Below, one piece after another: positions 17,571-26,331 of a stretch of DNA of 64,000 nt. Both the position numbers and the translations under genes were made by a program. The stretch is from an uncultured Kushneria sp. (lineage in GTDB: Bacteria > Pseudomonadota > Gammaproteobacteria > Pseudomonadales > Halomonadaceae), in contig NZ_CANMFC010000009.1 of assembly GCF_947497025.1 (NCBI RefSeq), positions 1 through 64,000 of the forward strand. Reading direction: 5' to 3'. Position 1 is the first letter of the stretch. Each line of letters begins with the position of its first letter. The notes under the pieces are model-generated. The model was not told the origin of the DNA. It did no database searches and saw only the letters and a list, made by a program, of their open reading frames with translations.

Positions 17571-17840
17571 ATGACACCGGAAATGGTAATGAGTCTGGCC
17601 TATCGCGGCATGATGCTGACGCTTTTGATTGCCGCACCGCTGCTGCTGGTGGCCCTGACGGTCGGTCTGCTGGTCAGCCTTTTCCAGGCGGCTACCCAGA
17701 TCAATGAAATGACACTGTCCTTTATTCCCAAAATTCTGGCGGTCTTTACCACATTGATCATTGGCGGGTCATGGATGCTGGGCACGCTGTCCGACTTCAC
17801 CCGGGAGCTTTTCAATAATATCCCCGGCATGATCGGCTAG
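17571..17840 (+). CDS. fliQ: Flagellar export gate protein FliQ
   Basis: 89 residues, same length as E. coli FliQ. Two membrane segments and family motifs MTPEMVMSLAYRGMMLTLLIAAPLLLVALTVGLLVSLFQAATQINEMTLSFIPKI. Four FliQ subunits wrap the FliPR core. Preceded by AAGGAG. It is 70 bases after fliP, a longer gap than elsewhere in the operon. Confidence 0.98.
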   Translation: MTPEMVMSLAYRGMMLTLLIAAPLLLVALTVGLLVSLFQAATQINEMTLSFIPKILAVFTTLIIGGSWMLGTLSDFTRELFNNIPGMIG

Positions 17841-17851
17841 AGGGCCTTCGC

Positions 17852-18634
17852 TTGCTGGAGATTACTTCCGCCCAGCTTGATGCCTGGCTGACGGCCTTTT
17901 TTTGGCCTTTCGTCAGAATTCTGGCATTTATTGGCACCGCCCCCATCTTTGGCGAAACCGCAATCCCCCGAACGGCCAAGGTCGGGCTGGCCTTTGCCCT
18001 GACGGTGATCGTAGCGCCCGTAGTGCCTCCCATGCCGGATGTTCCTCCTGCTTCCTGGGCGGGCATCATGATCATTATCCAGCAGTTCATTATCGGCGCG
18101 GCCCTTGGGCTGGTCATGCGACTGGTATTTGCCGCCATCCAGGCCGCCGGTGACTATATCGCCCTGCAGATGGGCCTTTCCTTTGCCTCGTTCTATTCTC
18201 CCGAAGCCCAGGGCACCACCACGGTGCTGTCGCGCTTTTTGAACATGATTGCGATCCTCATGTTCATGGCGCTTAACGGTCATACCATCATGATCCGCAT
18301 CATGATCGAAACCTTCACTCGTCTGCCGATCGGTGTGGAAGGCCTTGAGCCCGCAGGGTTTGATGCCATCGCCCGCTGGGGCAGCTTCATTTTCTCGGCA
18401 GGTTTTCTCATGTCCCTGCCGGTACTGACAGCACTTCTGATCATCAATATATCGATGGGTATTCTTAACCGCGCCTCACCGCAGTTCTCGATTTTCTCGG
18501 TAGGCTTTCCCATTACGCTGTTAACCGGCGTGGTGTTGCTGACCTTCATGACGCCGGAGCTGGGCACGATCTTTCAGCGCATGTTTGAAAGCGCCCTCAA
18601 TCAGATGGTCAGCGTTACCGAGCTATTCTCTTGA
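17852..18634 (+). CDS. fliR: Flagellar export gate protein FliR (TTG start)
   Basis: 260 residues (E. coli 261). The frame opens with TTG at 17852 shortly after the fliQ stop, and the first residues LEITSAQLDAWLTAFFWPFVRILAFIGTAPIFGE match the FliR N-terminus, so TTG is the likely start; no ATG or GTG fits. Several membrane segments; ALQMGLSFASFYSPEAQGTTTVLSRF and GILNRASPQFSIFSVGFPITLLTG are typical. It completes the FliP5Q4R1 gate. Last gene of fliLMNOPQR. Confidence 0.97.
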   Translation: MLEITSAQLDAWLTAFFWPFVRILAFIGTAPIFGETAIPRTAKVGLAFALTVIVAPVVPPMPDVPPASWAGIMIIIQQFIIGAALGLVMRLVFAAIQAAGDYIALQMGLSFASFYSPEAQGTTTVLSRFLNMIAILMFMALNGHTIMIRIMIETFTRLPIGVEGLEPAGFDAIARWGSFIFSAGFLMSLPVLTALLIINISMGILNRASPQFSIFSVGFPITLLTGVVLLTFMTPELGTIFQRMFESALNQMVSVTELFS

Positions 18635-18730
18635 ATGGCGATGTACTTCTTTAATTCATATGTTCAGAGAAGCATCGTGAGATTGCATTGCTCCAGGACA
18701 AGCACCTTTCATGCATAAGTCATGCATAAG

Positions 18731-18764
18731 AAAAAACCCATGTCGTAACCGACATGGGTTTTGA
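18731..18764. terminator. Bidirectional terminator between fliR and flgL
   Basis: ACCCATGTCG pairs with CGACATGGGT around TAAC, with A6 on the left and TTTT on the right. It can end both the plus-strand fliL operon and the minus-strand flgKL operon, which converge here. A short direct repeat CATGCATAAG lies just upstream. Confidence 0.88.
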
Positions 18765-18783
18765 TCACATGGCTTGCCGGATA

Positions 18784-19725
18784 TTAACGAATCAGACTGA
18801 ACAGTGAGGTCTGCTGCGTCTGCATGAACATCTTCTGAGAGGCTTCCAGTCCAATCTGGCCCAGCGTATAGCGAGAGATGGCTTCGGCATAATCCAGATC
18901 TTCCAGATCAGAGAGAGTGACCTTGTTGCTGATGGTCCGTGTATCGCCAATATCGCCAAGCACATCCAGCTCGTTAAGCTTGCTGCCAATCGCAGAGCGC
19001 GCGCTCAGGATATTATCGCTGCCGCTGTCGATCTGGCGGTTGGCCTGGTCCAGCCTGGAACGCAGGTCATCCTGGTTTTCGGCAGTCTGTGGCTCTCGCA
19101 ACGTTGCAATGGCTTCTTCGAACACCTTGAACAGTGGTTGATCAACTTCCCCGCTTTTGGTGGCGGGTGCCTTGAAAACCTCTGATCCTGCCGCGTTGAC
19201 ATTCATGCTGCGCGAAGCATCAACCTTTATGTTCAGCGGCTGTGTATCTCCGGCATAGGCCTCCACTGTACCATCAGCAGCGGTTTCAAAGGGCTTTACG
19301 TCACCCTTTGAGCCCGCAAACATATATTGACCACTGCTGTCTCTGGTATTGGCCAGCCCCAGCATCTGGTTATAGAGCCCTTCAAGCTCAGTGGCAACCG
19401 AGGCACGATCACTATCGGTGTAGGTGCCGTTACCGGCCTTGACGATCAGCCCCTTGGCGCTGACCAGCAGATCCGACACGCTGTTCAGGGTATTTTCCTG
19501 CAGGGACAGCGTGCTGTTGGCCGATGTCCGACCACTCTTGAACTGTTCCTGCACGGCCTGATCCTGCTTGACGATCAGAGCCTGCGAAGCAGCACGCGGA
19601 TCATCGGACGGCGACACGACACGCTTGCCACTGGCGACCTGCTCACCCACTTTCGACAGATCGCTCTGGCGGCTCTGCATGGCATTCTGACTGCGCTCGA
19701 ACATCATTGAAGTACTAATACGCAT
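18784..19725 (-). CDS. flgL: Hook-filament junction protein FlgL (HAP3)
   Basis: 313 residues (E. coli 317). Flagellin-like helices at both ends: MRISTSMMFERSQNAMQSRQSDLSKVGEQVASGKRVVSPSDDPRAASQAL and the C-terminal DLDYAEAISRYTLGQIGLEASQKMFMQTQQTSLFSLIR. It caps the hook-FlgK junction and nucleates the filament. Second gene of the flgKL unit, 14 bases after flgK. Confidence 0.97.
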   Translation of the reverse strand: MRISTSMMFERSQNAMQSRQSDLSKVGEQVASGKRVVSPSDDPRAASQALIVKQDQAVQEQFKSGRTSANSTLSLQENTLNSVSDLLVSAKGLIVKAGNGTYTDSDRASVATELEGLYNQMLGLANTRDSSGQYMFAGSKGDVKPFETAADGTVEAYAGDTQPLNIKVDASRSMNVNAAGSEVFKAPATKSGEVDQPLFKVFEEAIATLREPQTAENQDDLRSRLDQANRQIDSGSDNILSARSAIGSKLNELDVLGDIGDTRTISNKVTLSDLEDLDYAEAISRYTLGQIGLEASQKMFMQTQQTSLFSLIR

Positions 19726-19739
19726 TTAATGTATCCCCC

Positions 19740-21410
19740 TTAACGCACGATGCCGATCAGCGCATCGAACATCTCCGAAGAGGCTCGAATCATCTGTGCG
19801 CTGGCACTGTAAAGCTGCTGATATTTGAGCATGTTGGCGGCCTCTTCATCGATATTGACGCCCGATACCGACTGCTGCGCGCTTTTGAGCTCCTGGGAAA
19901 TCTGGGTCTGAGCGGCGTTGCTGCTCTTGAGTGTGGCCGTTTTGTTACCCACATCACTGACCATCGAGGCATAGGCCGTATTCAGGCTGGTGCTGCCGTT
20001 GATCAGCTTCTCGTTTTGAATATTGGCCATGGCCAACGCATTGCTGTTACCCCGCACCCCTTCATCAAGACTGCCGCGAGCCGCGATGCCTTCCGGCGTC
20101 ATGTCCTTGCTAACACTCATCTGAGCGGCAGCATTTTCAAGCGGCTTGATAATGAAAGTATCGCCAGCGGAGAAGCCGGAGGTATCGCCAATGACAAGAC
20201 CGGCAGCTGAAGCATCAACGGTTTGATTGTCACTCAAGCGCGTTAAAACAGGACCATTACTGGTAACCGTCAGCTTGTAATTGCTGGCGGATACCTTTGA
20301 AATTTCGGCGGTACCTTTAACCTCAACACCCTGATCAGACTTGATTGTTGTACTTTCGGCAAAGGCTACCGTCGGCACGGCATCGCCACTGTTGGCACTG
20401 CTGGCCACAACAGTCGGTGTACTGGCAGTAAAAAACGCCTTGCCGGCATCGCCGTCCAGATCGAAACCACCGGTCTGCAGGTCATTGACACTGCTCGCCA
20501 GCGCATGAGCCATCTGATCCACACGCAGCTGCGTAGGTTCCAGCGACTCGTTACGAAACTGGGTCAATCCCCCCAGCGTACCACCGGTGAGTCTGCTTTC
20601 ATCCAGCTCGAACAGATTGCCGTCGCTGGCCTTGAGAGCCACCACCTGCCGAGTCGGATCATCTTCCGAGGCCACCATTTGCAGTGACTGTACCTGCTTG
20701 CCCGCTACCAGCGCCTGACCGGTCGACAGCGACACCATGTATTGGCCATCCTGATTCACCACGGAGACACCGGTCAGTTCGCTCATTTTCGACACCAGCA
20801 GATCACGCTGATCGAGCATGTCGTTGGGTGGCGTCCCGGTCTTGGACTGGGTCTGAGTAATCTGGACGTTGAGCGTGGCAATCTGTCTGGAATAGCTGTT
20901 GATCTCATCGACCACCCCACCCATCTGCGCCACGGTGTTGTCCGACATGTTTTTCAGATAGCTGTCGGTGGCGCGAAACTGGGCCGTCATGCTCTCGGCA
21001 TTACCCAGCAAAGCCTGACGCGCTGATGTGTCAGAGGGATTGCTGGCCATGGTCTGCATGCCGGCAAAGAAGGACTGCATCTGTTTATTGAGACCGGCAT
21101 CACCATCACCCAGCAGATTATCGATCTGGGATATCTGGGCCAGATGCGACTTGCTGGCACCCAGTTCGCTGTTGGCATCGTTGAGCTGCGTGCTGAGATA
21201 CTGCTCATACTGGCGCTGTACACCGGTCACACTGACGCCACTGCCGGCAAAAAGGCCGCCGGCACTGGTGCCCTTTGATTCGGCAAGCCCGGTAATCTGG
21301 CGGTTGTAGCCTTCAGTATTAACGTTGGCAATGTTGTTGCTTGTCGTATTCAGACCGATCTGGGCTGCTCGCAGCCCGCTCAGCGCTGATCCCATCAGTG
21401 AACCGGACAT
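19740..21410 (-). CDS. flgK: Hook-filament junction protein FlgK (HAP1)
   Basis: 556 residues from the ATG at 21410, preceded by GAGGAAA; a start at 21425 is weaker. The N-terminal SALSGLRAAQIGLNTTSNNIANVNTEGYNRQ is the rod/hook/FlgK D0 motif, and the C-terminal GVNIDEEAANMLKYQQLYSASAQMIRASSEMFDALIGIV is typical. It attaches to the hook tip after the export switch and is escorted by FlgN. Preceded by an excellent sigma-28 promoter, so it is a class 3 gene. Confidence 0.97.
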   Translation of the reverse strand: MSGSLMGSALSGLRAAQIGLNTTSNNIANVNTEGYNRQITGLAESKGTSAGGLFAGSGVSVTGVQRQYEQYLSTQLNDANSELGASKSHLAQISQIDNLLGDGDAGLNKQMQSFFAGMQTMASNPSDTSARQALLGNAESMTAQFRATDSYLKNMSDNTVAQMGGVVDEINSYSRQIATLNVQITQTQSKTGTPPNDMLDQRDLLVSKMSELTGVSVVNQDGQYMVSLSTGQALVAGKQVQSLQMVASEDDPTRQVVALKASDGNLFELDESRLTGGTLGGLTQFRNESLEPTQLRVDQMAHALASSVNDLQTGGFDLDGDAGKAFFTASTPTVVASSANSGDAVPTVAFAESTTIKSDQGVEVKGTAEISKVSASNYKLTVTSNGPVLTRLSDNQTVDASAAGLVIGDTSGFSAGDTFIIKPLENAAAQMSVSKDMTPEGIAARGSLDEGVRGNSNALAMANIQNEKLINGSTSLNTAYASMVSDVGNKTATLKSSNAAQTQISQELKSAQQSVSGVNIDEEAANMLKYQQLYSASAQMIRASSEMFDALIGIVR

Positions 21411-21454
21411 GGTGTTTCCTCGCACGCGCCCTTAAGGGTGTTATCTGTCATGTA

Positions 21455-21481
21455 CTATCGGCCGATCGCCGGAAAATTTTA
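21455..21481 (-). promoter_or_regulatory. Sigma-28 (FliA) promoter of flgKL
   Basis: On the minus strand: TAAAATTT, 11-base spacer, GCCGATAG. Each element matches the FliA consensus (TAAAGTTT / GCCGATAA) at 7 of 8 bases with the ideal spacing, 45-70 bases upstream of the flgK ATG. Confidence 0.9.
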
Positions 21482-21507
21482 GAAAACATACCCTGTTAAC
21501 AGGGTAT
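21482..21507 (-). terminator. Palindrome/terminator after flgJ
   Basis: ATACCCTGTT is followed directly by its exact complement AACAGGGTAT (21488-21507); on the minus strand it is followed by GTTTTCT. It begins 8 bases past the flgJ stop and abuts the flgK promoter, so it probably ends flgFGHIJ transcription. Confidence 0.6.
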
Positions 21508-21515
21508 TGAATCGA

Positions 21516-22649
21516 TCAGAAAATTCGGCTGGCTTCATTTTCAACGGCATAGGCCATGGCAGCCCTTTTTTGAGTGATCGCTGATACATCACTGTCCTGA
21601 CGGCTCTGTGTACGTGTGGCATACAGGGACTGGAGCGTGCTGGTATCGTCATTCGGCATTTGCGCCATGATGGACACCAGCTTTTCGCCATAGCGCGGGT
21701 CAGTTGCATAGCCACACTTTTGCAGCGCATGCGCGGCAGCTTCGGGTGTGCGTGCATCAAGCACCGGCTGATAGCGCGGATTTTCGGTCAGAAGGCGCGC
21801 ATAATCGGAAAACGCTGCCTCATAGGAATCATAAACGCGGAAGGCAGCGCGCTCCTTGTGCGCCGTACCCGCTTCAAACTCCGTGGTCATGACGCTGGCC
21901 CGATCGCCCTGCCACCCACCAGTGGCCTTGATGTTGAAAAGGTTGTGGCTGGCCTTGCCATCGCCGGTGCGAATTTCCTTCGCACCCCAGCCGGTTTCAA
22001 GGGCGGCCTGGGCCAGAATCAGCTGATGCGGAATGCCCGTGCGTTCGCTGACCGCCCGTGCCGCAGAACCCATTTTCGAAACAAACGACGACACATGCGG
22101 CGCGACATCGGCCATCATTTTTTGATGGTCGACTCGGTCTTGTAGACCGCCACCCAGTGAGGCGTAGCCTTCAATCAGCGGCCCGCGCTTCTGCTCGGCG
22201 GGCTTGACCACACTGCTCCCCGACTCGAGGCGCGCGTTGTATTTCAACTGTTCATCGTTCAGCGGGATGGCCAGCGCCGACGGGATATTGCGTGACTTCG
22301 CCGTCAGCGTTTCAAGCGAATCATTGGGTGATTGACCCATCGGCTGGACACTGTCCTTGTTCGACAGCTGCTTGACCATCATGTCGGACAGCCCGATCCC
22401 CTGCTCGGAGAGATTCTGCGCCCACTGCTGATCCAGCATTTTGGTATAGGTATCCATGCTGTCGCTTTTGAGCAGATCGCTTTTGGGCATGGCATCGCGC
22501 ATGCTTTTCAGCATCTTTTGCAGAAACAGCGCTTCAAACTGCTGCGTGGTTTCCTTGAGGCTCTCCTGAGGATTGTCACGCGCACTGTACTTGAGCTTCG
22601 AAAGCCCCTGCACGTCGAGCGCAAAACTTCCCCGACTGTCCATTGTCAT
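21516..22649 (-). CDS. flgJ: Rod cap and peptidoglycan hydrolase FlgJ
   Basis: 377 residues (E. coli 313). The N-terminal rod-cap domain has TQQFEALFLQKMLKSMRDAMPKSD and LSEQGIGLSDMMVKQL; the C-terminal glucosaminidase/muramidase domain has GIPHQLILAQAALETGWGAKEI (catalytic Glu), HNLFNIKATGGWQGD and ENPRYQPVLDARTPEAAAHALQKCGYATDPRYGEKLVSIM. It makes a hole in the cell wall for the growing rod. The ATG shares one base with the flgI stop. The linker between domains is longer than in E. coli. Confidence 0.97.
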   Translation of the reverse strand: MTMDSRGSFALDVQGLSKLKYSARDNPQESLKETTQQFEALFLQKMLKSMRDAMPKSDLLKSDSMDTYTKMLDQQWAQNLSEQGIGLSDMMVKQLSNKDSVQPMGQSPNDSLETLTAKSRNIPSALAIPLNDEQLKYNARLESGSSVVKPAEQKRGPLIEGYASLGGGLQDRVDHQKMMADVAPHVSSFVSKMGSAARAVSERTGIPHQLILAQAALETGWGAKEIRTGDGKASHNLFNIKATGGWQGDRASVMTTEFEAGTAHKERAAFRVYDSYEAAFSDYARLLTENPRYQPVLDARTPEAAAHALQKCGYATDPRYGEKLVSIMAQMPNDDTSTLQSLYATRTQSRQDSDVSAITQKRAAMAYAVENEASRIF

Positions 22650-23779
22650 CAGATGATCTCCAGATCCGCGTTGAGCGCACCGGCCGATTTCAGCGCCTGA
22701 AGAATGGCCATCAGGTCATTGGGGGTCGCGCCCAGACGATTCAGGGCATCCACCACCTGACTCAGGTCCGCCTCGCCACTGACAATGCTCAGTGCTCCGG
22801 ACTCTTCCTGCACGTTGATGTCGGCATTGGGTACCACAGCAGTTTGCCCGCCCGACAAGGCATTCGGTTGGCTGATAATGGGGTTGGAATCGATCGTAAT
22901 CGAGAGATTGCCATGAGCAATGGCGGCACGGTTGAGCGTGACGCGGGTATTCATCGCCACCGAGCCGGTACGTGCATTCATGATGACCTTCGGCGTCACT
23001 ACACCCGGATCCACATCGATGTTTTGCACACGCGCCATGAAAGCGACCTGAGAGGCGCTGTCCAGCGGCGCGGCCAGCGAGATCACCCGCGAGTTCTGGG
23101 CGACCGCAATACCCTGACCCATGGCATTGTTGATGGCATTCATGGTGCGCAGGGCCGTATTAAAGTCTGCGTCCTTGAGCTCCAGATCGATACGCCCCTG
23201 CTCGGCCATCTGAACCGGCACCGTACGTTCGATGGTCGCACCGCCCGGAATGCGCCCGGAAGACGTCTGGTTGACCTGGACGCTGCTGCCGGCCGCCTGA
23301 GCACTGATGCCCGGGATCACCATATTGCCCTGTCCCAGCGCATAGATCTGACCATCAGCGCCCTTGAGCGGCGTCATGAGCAGAGTACCGCCCCGCAGAC
23401 TGCGCGCATTGCCGACCGAGGATACGGTGATATCAAGCTTCTGGCCCGGGCTTGAAAAAGGCGGCAGCTCGGCCGTGACCATGACAGCGGCTACATTCTT
23501 GAGCTGCATGTTGGTGCCGGCCGGTATCGTGACCCCCAGCTCGGAGAGCATGTTGGTGACCGATTGCCCGGTAAAGGGCGCCTGCATGGTCTGGTCACCC
23601 GTGTTGTCCAGACCCACGACCAGGCCATAACCGACCAGCGGGTTGGAGCGCACGCCTGCGAAGGTGGCAATGTCGCCCAGCCGGGCTGCCTGCGCCTGAC
23701 AGGCCAGGCCCATCAGGACACCACCACTCAGCAAAAGCGCCGCGCAACGCAGGGAGATGGATTTCAACATTGCCATCAT
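22649..23779 (-). CDS. flgI: Flagellar P-ring protein FlgI
   Basis: 376 residues with an N-terminal signal peptide (cleavage near ACQAQA-ARLGD). Conserved: RLGDIATFAGVRSNPLVGYGLVVGLDNTGDQTMQAPFTGQSVTNML, GTLLMTPLKGADGQIYALGQG, and the C-terminal LSQVVDALNRLGATPNDLMAILQALKSAGAL. The P ring forms the bushing in the peptidoglycan layer. Exported by Sec, unlike the rod proteins. Confidence 0.98.
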   Translation of the reverse strand: MMAMLKSISLRCAALLLSGGVLMGLACQAQAARLGDIATFAGVRSNPLVGYGLVVGLDNTGDQTMQAPFTGQSVTNMLSELGVTIPAGTNMQLKNVAAVMVTAELPPFSSPGQKLDITVSSVGNARSLRGGTLLMTPLKGADGQIYALGQGNMVIPGISAQAAGSSVQVNQTSSGRIPGGATIERTVPVQMAEQGRIDLELKDADFNTALRTMNAINNAMGQGIAVAQNSRVISLAAPLDSASQVAFMARVQNIDVDPGVVTPKVIMNARTGSVAMNTRVTLNRAAIAHGNLSITIDSNPIISQPNALSGGQTAVVPNADINVQEESGALSIVSGEADLSQVVDALNRLGATPNDLMAILQALKSAGALNADLEII

Positions 23780-23794
23780 TGTGAAATTCCTCGA

Positions 23795-24475
23795 TTAAAA
23801 CGGTGAAATATTGAGGAAGAAGCGCTGCATCCAGCCCATGGTCTGCGCCTCATTGATATACCCATCGCCGTAATACTCAAGACGTGCATCGGCGACCTGG
23901 GTCGACGGTACGGTATTGAGCCCGGTAATCGTGCGCGGATTAACGGTGCCCGAAAAACGGATGTATTCGGTGCCCTGATTGATGCCGATGCGCTTTTCGC
24001 CGGCCACCTGGAAGTTGCCGTTGGGCAGCACATTCATGACCGTTGTGGTAATGGTGCCGGTAAAGGTATTGGACGCATTCGCGCCACCCTGTCCCTGAAA
24101 CGTGTTAGTGCCGGAAAGACTGGTTGTCTGACCGTCCAGCAGCCCACCGATGACCCGTGGCGTGGCCTCAAGGCCGAGCGCTGTAGAGCCATTGCGGGTA
24201 GCATTGGCGGCCGAGCTTTTGGTAGCACTGACATTTTCATTGAGCACGATGGTCAGGATGTCGCCCACACCGCGGGGACGGCGATCCTCGAACAGTGGCC
24301 GCGTATAGTTGCTCTGATAAATCGAGCCATTGGCCACCGGTATCGGCGGAAGCTGAGGCGGTGCCGTTGTCGGTCCTTCCACCACGTTTTGCCGTGGAAT
24401 CTGGGCGCAGGCCACCATCGTCATGGCCAGACAGGCAACCAGAAACAGCTTCCACAAACGCATATATCGCATCAT
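23795..24475 (-). CDS. flgH: Flagellar L-ring lipoprotein FlgH
   Basis: 226 residues from the ATG at 24475, which follows GGGGA; the frame extends upstream to 24511 but without a better start. The signal peptide ends in the lipobox MVAC (Cys 23). Family motifs: [73 protein letters not shown] and [33 protein letters not shown]. Forms the outer-membrane L ring. Confidence 0.97.
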   Translation of the reverse strand: MMRYMRLWKLFLVACLAMTMVACAQIPRQNVVEGPTTAPPQLPPIPVANGSIYQSNYTRPLFEDRRPRGVGDILTIVLNENVSATKSSAANATRNGSTALGLEATPRVIGGLLDGQTTSLSGTNTFQGQGGANASNTFTGTITTTVMNVLPNGNFQVAGEKRIGINQGTEYIRFSGTVNPRTITGLNTVPSTQVADARLEYYGDGYINEAQTMGWMQRFFLNISPF

Positions 24476-24517
24476 TGATCCCCGGTTAACCCTGCACACG
24501 TGCATCAACATTTCCTG

Positions 24518-25300
24518 TCAGAGCTGGGTCAGACGAGCCAGCATCTGGTCGACGGTCGACACGGCCTTGGAGTTGATCTCATAGGCACGCTGCGTTTCGA
24601 TCATGCTGACCATCTCCTCCACGACATTGACGTTGGAGGTTTCTACAAAGCCCTGATAAATCGTACCGGCACCGTTGTTACCGGGAATGCTGTCATTACG
24701 CGGGCCCGAGGCATCGGTTTCGAGATAAAGGTTGTCACCGATGCTTTCCAGACCGGTCGGGTTGATAAAGGTGGTCAGCTGAAGCTGGCCGACCTGCTGA
24801 CTGGCCGCAGCGCCCGGCACCGTGACCGAGACCAGGCCGTCATTGGCAATCGACACCGACAGTGCATTGGCCGGAATCACGATACCCGGATCGACCGGAA
24901 ATCCATTGGCCGTGACCAGCTGCCCGTCCTGGTTGACCTGAAAGGCACCGTCGCGAGTGAACGAGTTGGTACCATCCGGCATCTGAATAGCGAAAAAACC
25001 ATCACCGCGAATCGCGACATCCTTGGTGTTGCCGGTCTGCTCCAGGTTGCCCTGGGTATGCAGACGCTCGGTGGCCACCGCACGGACACCGGTACCGATC
25101 TGAAGGCCCGAGGGGAGATTGGTCTGTACCGACGACATCGACCCCGGCTGGCGCAGGTTCTGATACAAGAGATCCTCGAACACTGCGCGCGAACGCTTGA
25201 AGCCATTGGTCGAGACGTTGGCCAGGTTGTTGGAAATGACGTCCATATTGGTCTGCTGGGCATCAAGACCGGTCTTGGCAATCCAGAGTGCATTAATCAT
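24518..25300 (-). CDS. flgG: Flagellar distal rod protein FlgG
   Basis: 260 residues, same as E. coli. N-terminal [53 protein letters not shown] is diagnostic, and the C-terminal [39 protein letters not shown] is typical. Forms the distal rod that crosses the P and L rings. Exported by the flagellar type III system. Confidence 0.98.
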   Translation of the reverse strand: MINALWIAKTGLDAQQTNMDVISNNLANVSTNGFKRSRAVFEDLLYQNLRQPGSMSSVQTNLPSGLQIGTGVRAVATERLHTQGNLEQTGNTKDVAIRGDGFFAIQMPDGTNSFTRDGAFQVNQDGQLVTANGFPVDPGIVIPANALSVSIANDGLVSVTVPGAAASQQVGQLQLTTFINPTGLESIGDNLYLETDASGPRNDSIPGNNGAGTIYQGFVETSNVNVVEEMVSMIETQRAYEINSKAVSTVDQMLARLTQL

Positions 25301-25372
25301 CGTTTTCTCCCTTCACCGGCAATAATCCGGTGACGTCATGTACCTGCTCAGAGCCGTCATGGCTCGGAGAAA

Positions 25373-26119
25373 TCAATTCATTGAAAGCAGCGAGTTGGCA
25401 CGCTGATCATTTTCATCAGCGGTCGTCAGTACTTTCATGTTCATTTCAAAACGTCGGGCCGTGTCGATCATGGCCACCATGGCCTCGGTCGGATTGACGT
25501 TACTGCCTTCGAGCGTGCCGCTGATCACCTGAACTTCTTCATCACGCGGCAGGGCTGCCATGGGTCCCCCCTGGGCGTTCCAGGCACCGAAAAGACCGTC
25601 TTCACGCCGGGCCATGCGCCCATCGGGATTGCTCGCCAGCATCAGTCGACCGACTTCGGCCTGCACTTGGGTGCCGGCCTCGCGGGCGGAGATGGTGCCG
25701 TCACCGGCGATCGAGACCTCGGCATTGAGTGGCAAAATGATGGGGCCGTCTTCTCCCATGACCGGATGCCCCTGAGACATCAGCATGCCGGTCGGATCGA
25801 CCTGCAACCCACCATTGCGGGTATAGGCGGTGTCGCCGTTATTGGCCTGCACCGCCAGCCAGCCCTCACCGTTGATGGCCACATCCAGTGCGCGCCCGGT
25901 GGTGCTAAAAGAGCCGGGGGTAAAATCGGAGCCGGGGGTAGAATCAGCCGTAATGGCGCGTGTGGCGTAGCCTGCTCCGTTCACCGGTACCGCACGAGCG
26001 GCGCTGAGTTCGGCACGAAAGCCGCTGGTCGAGACATTGGCCATGTTGTTGGCAACGGCAGACTGCCGCTCCAGACTCTGTTTGGCGCCCGACATGGCGG
26101 TGTAGATAATTCTGTCCAT
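25373..26119 (-). CDS. flgF: Flagellar proximal rod protein FlgF
   Basis: 248 residues (E. coli 251). N-terminal MDRIIYTAMSGAKQSLERQSAVANNMANVSTSGFRAELSAARAVPV and C-terminal GTLEGSNVNPTEAMVAMIDTARRFEMNMKVLTTADENDQRANSLLSMN are characteristic. First gene after a strong terminator downstream of flgE, so flgFGHIJ probably has its own promoter or relies on readthrough. Confidence 0.97.
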   Translation of the reverse strand: MDRIIYTAMSGAKQSLERQSAVANNMANVSTSGFRAELSAARAVPVNGAGYATRAITADSTPGSDFTPGSFSTTGRALDVAINGEGWLAVQANNGDTAYTRNGGLQVDPTGMLMSQGHPVMGEDGPIILPLNAEVSIAGDGTISAREAGTQVQAEVGRLMLASNPDGRMARREDGLFGAWNAQGGPMAALPRDEEVQVISGTLEGSNVNPTEAMVAMIDTARRFEMNMKVLTTADENDQRANSLLSMN

Positions 26120-26278
26120 GACCCGCTCCGAAAAACCTGAGGAAGTATCGCGGCGGGCATTTTCAGGTGTAACCGAATGCCTGCCCTTTGTGACGCCTAG
26201 TAAACACGCAAAGGCATCTTCTCAAAGTCACAAGAAAGGCCCGAGAAAGGTCGTATTTCGTCAGCTGTAGTAGTGGCC
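26120..26278 (-). promoter_or_regulatory. Presumed promoter region of flgFGHIJ
   Basis: The strong terminator at 26281-26316 implies transcription restarts here. On the minus strand a half-site like the FlhDC box (AAATACGA, + strand 26251-26258) is followed 11 bases on by the poor partner CCTTTCTT. No sigma-28 match. The promoter assignment is inferred from context. Confidence 0.3.
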
Positions 26279-26280
26279 AT

Positions 26281-26316
26281 AAAAAAGCGACCGGCCCCAA
26301 GGGCCGGTCGCTTTTT
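26281..26316 (-). terminator. Strong terminator between flgE and flgF
   Basis: An 11-pair stem GCGACCGGCCC/GGGCCGGTCGC with a CAA loop is flanked by A6 and T5, so it works on either strand. It begins 15 bases past the flgE stop and splits what is one flgB-J operon in E. coli. Confidence 0.92.
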
Positions 26317-26331
26317 ACTGCAGGGAAAGTT

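Noticed and set aside
24500-25333. 277-codon open frame antisense to flgG
   Set aside because: A mirror of a GC-rich coding sequence; His/Arg/Gly-rich translation without domains, while flgG is certain on the minus strand.
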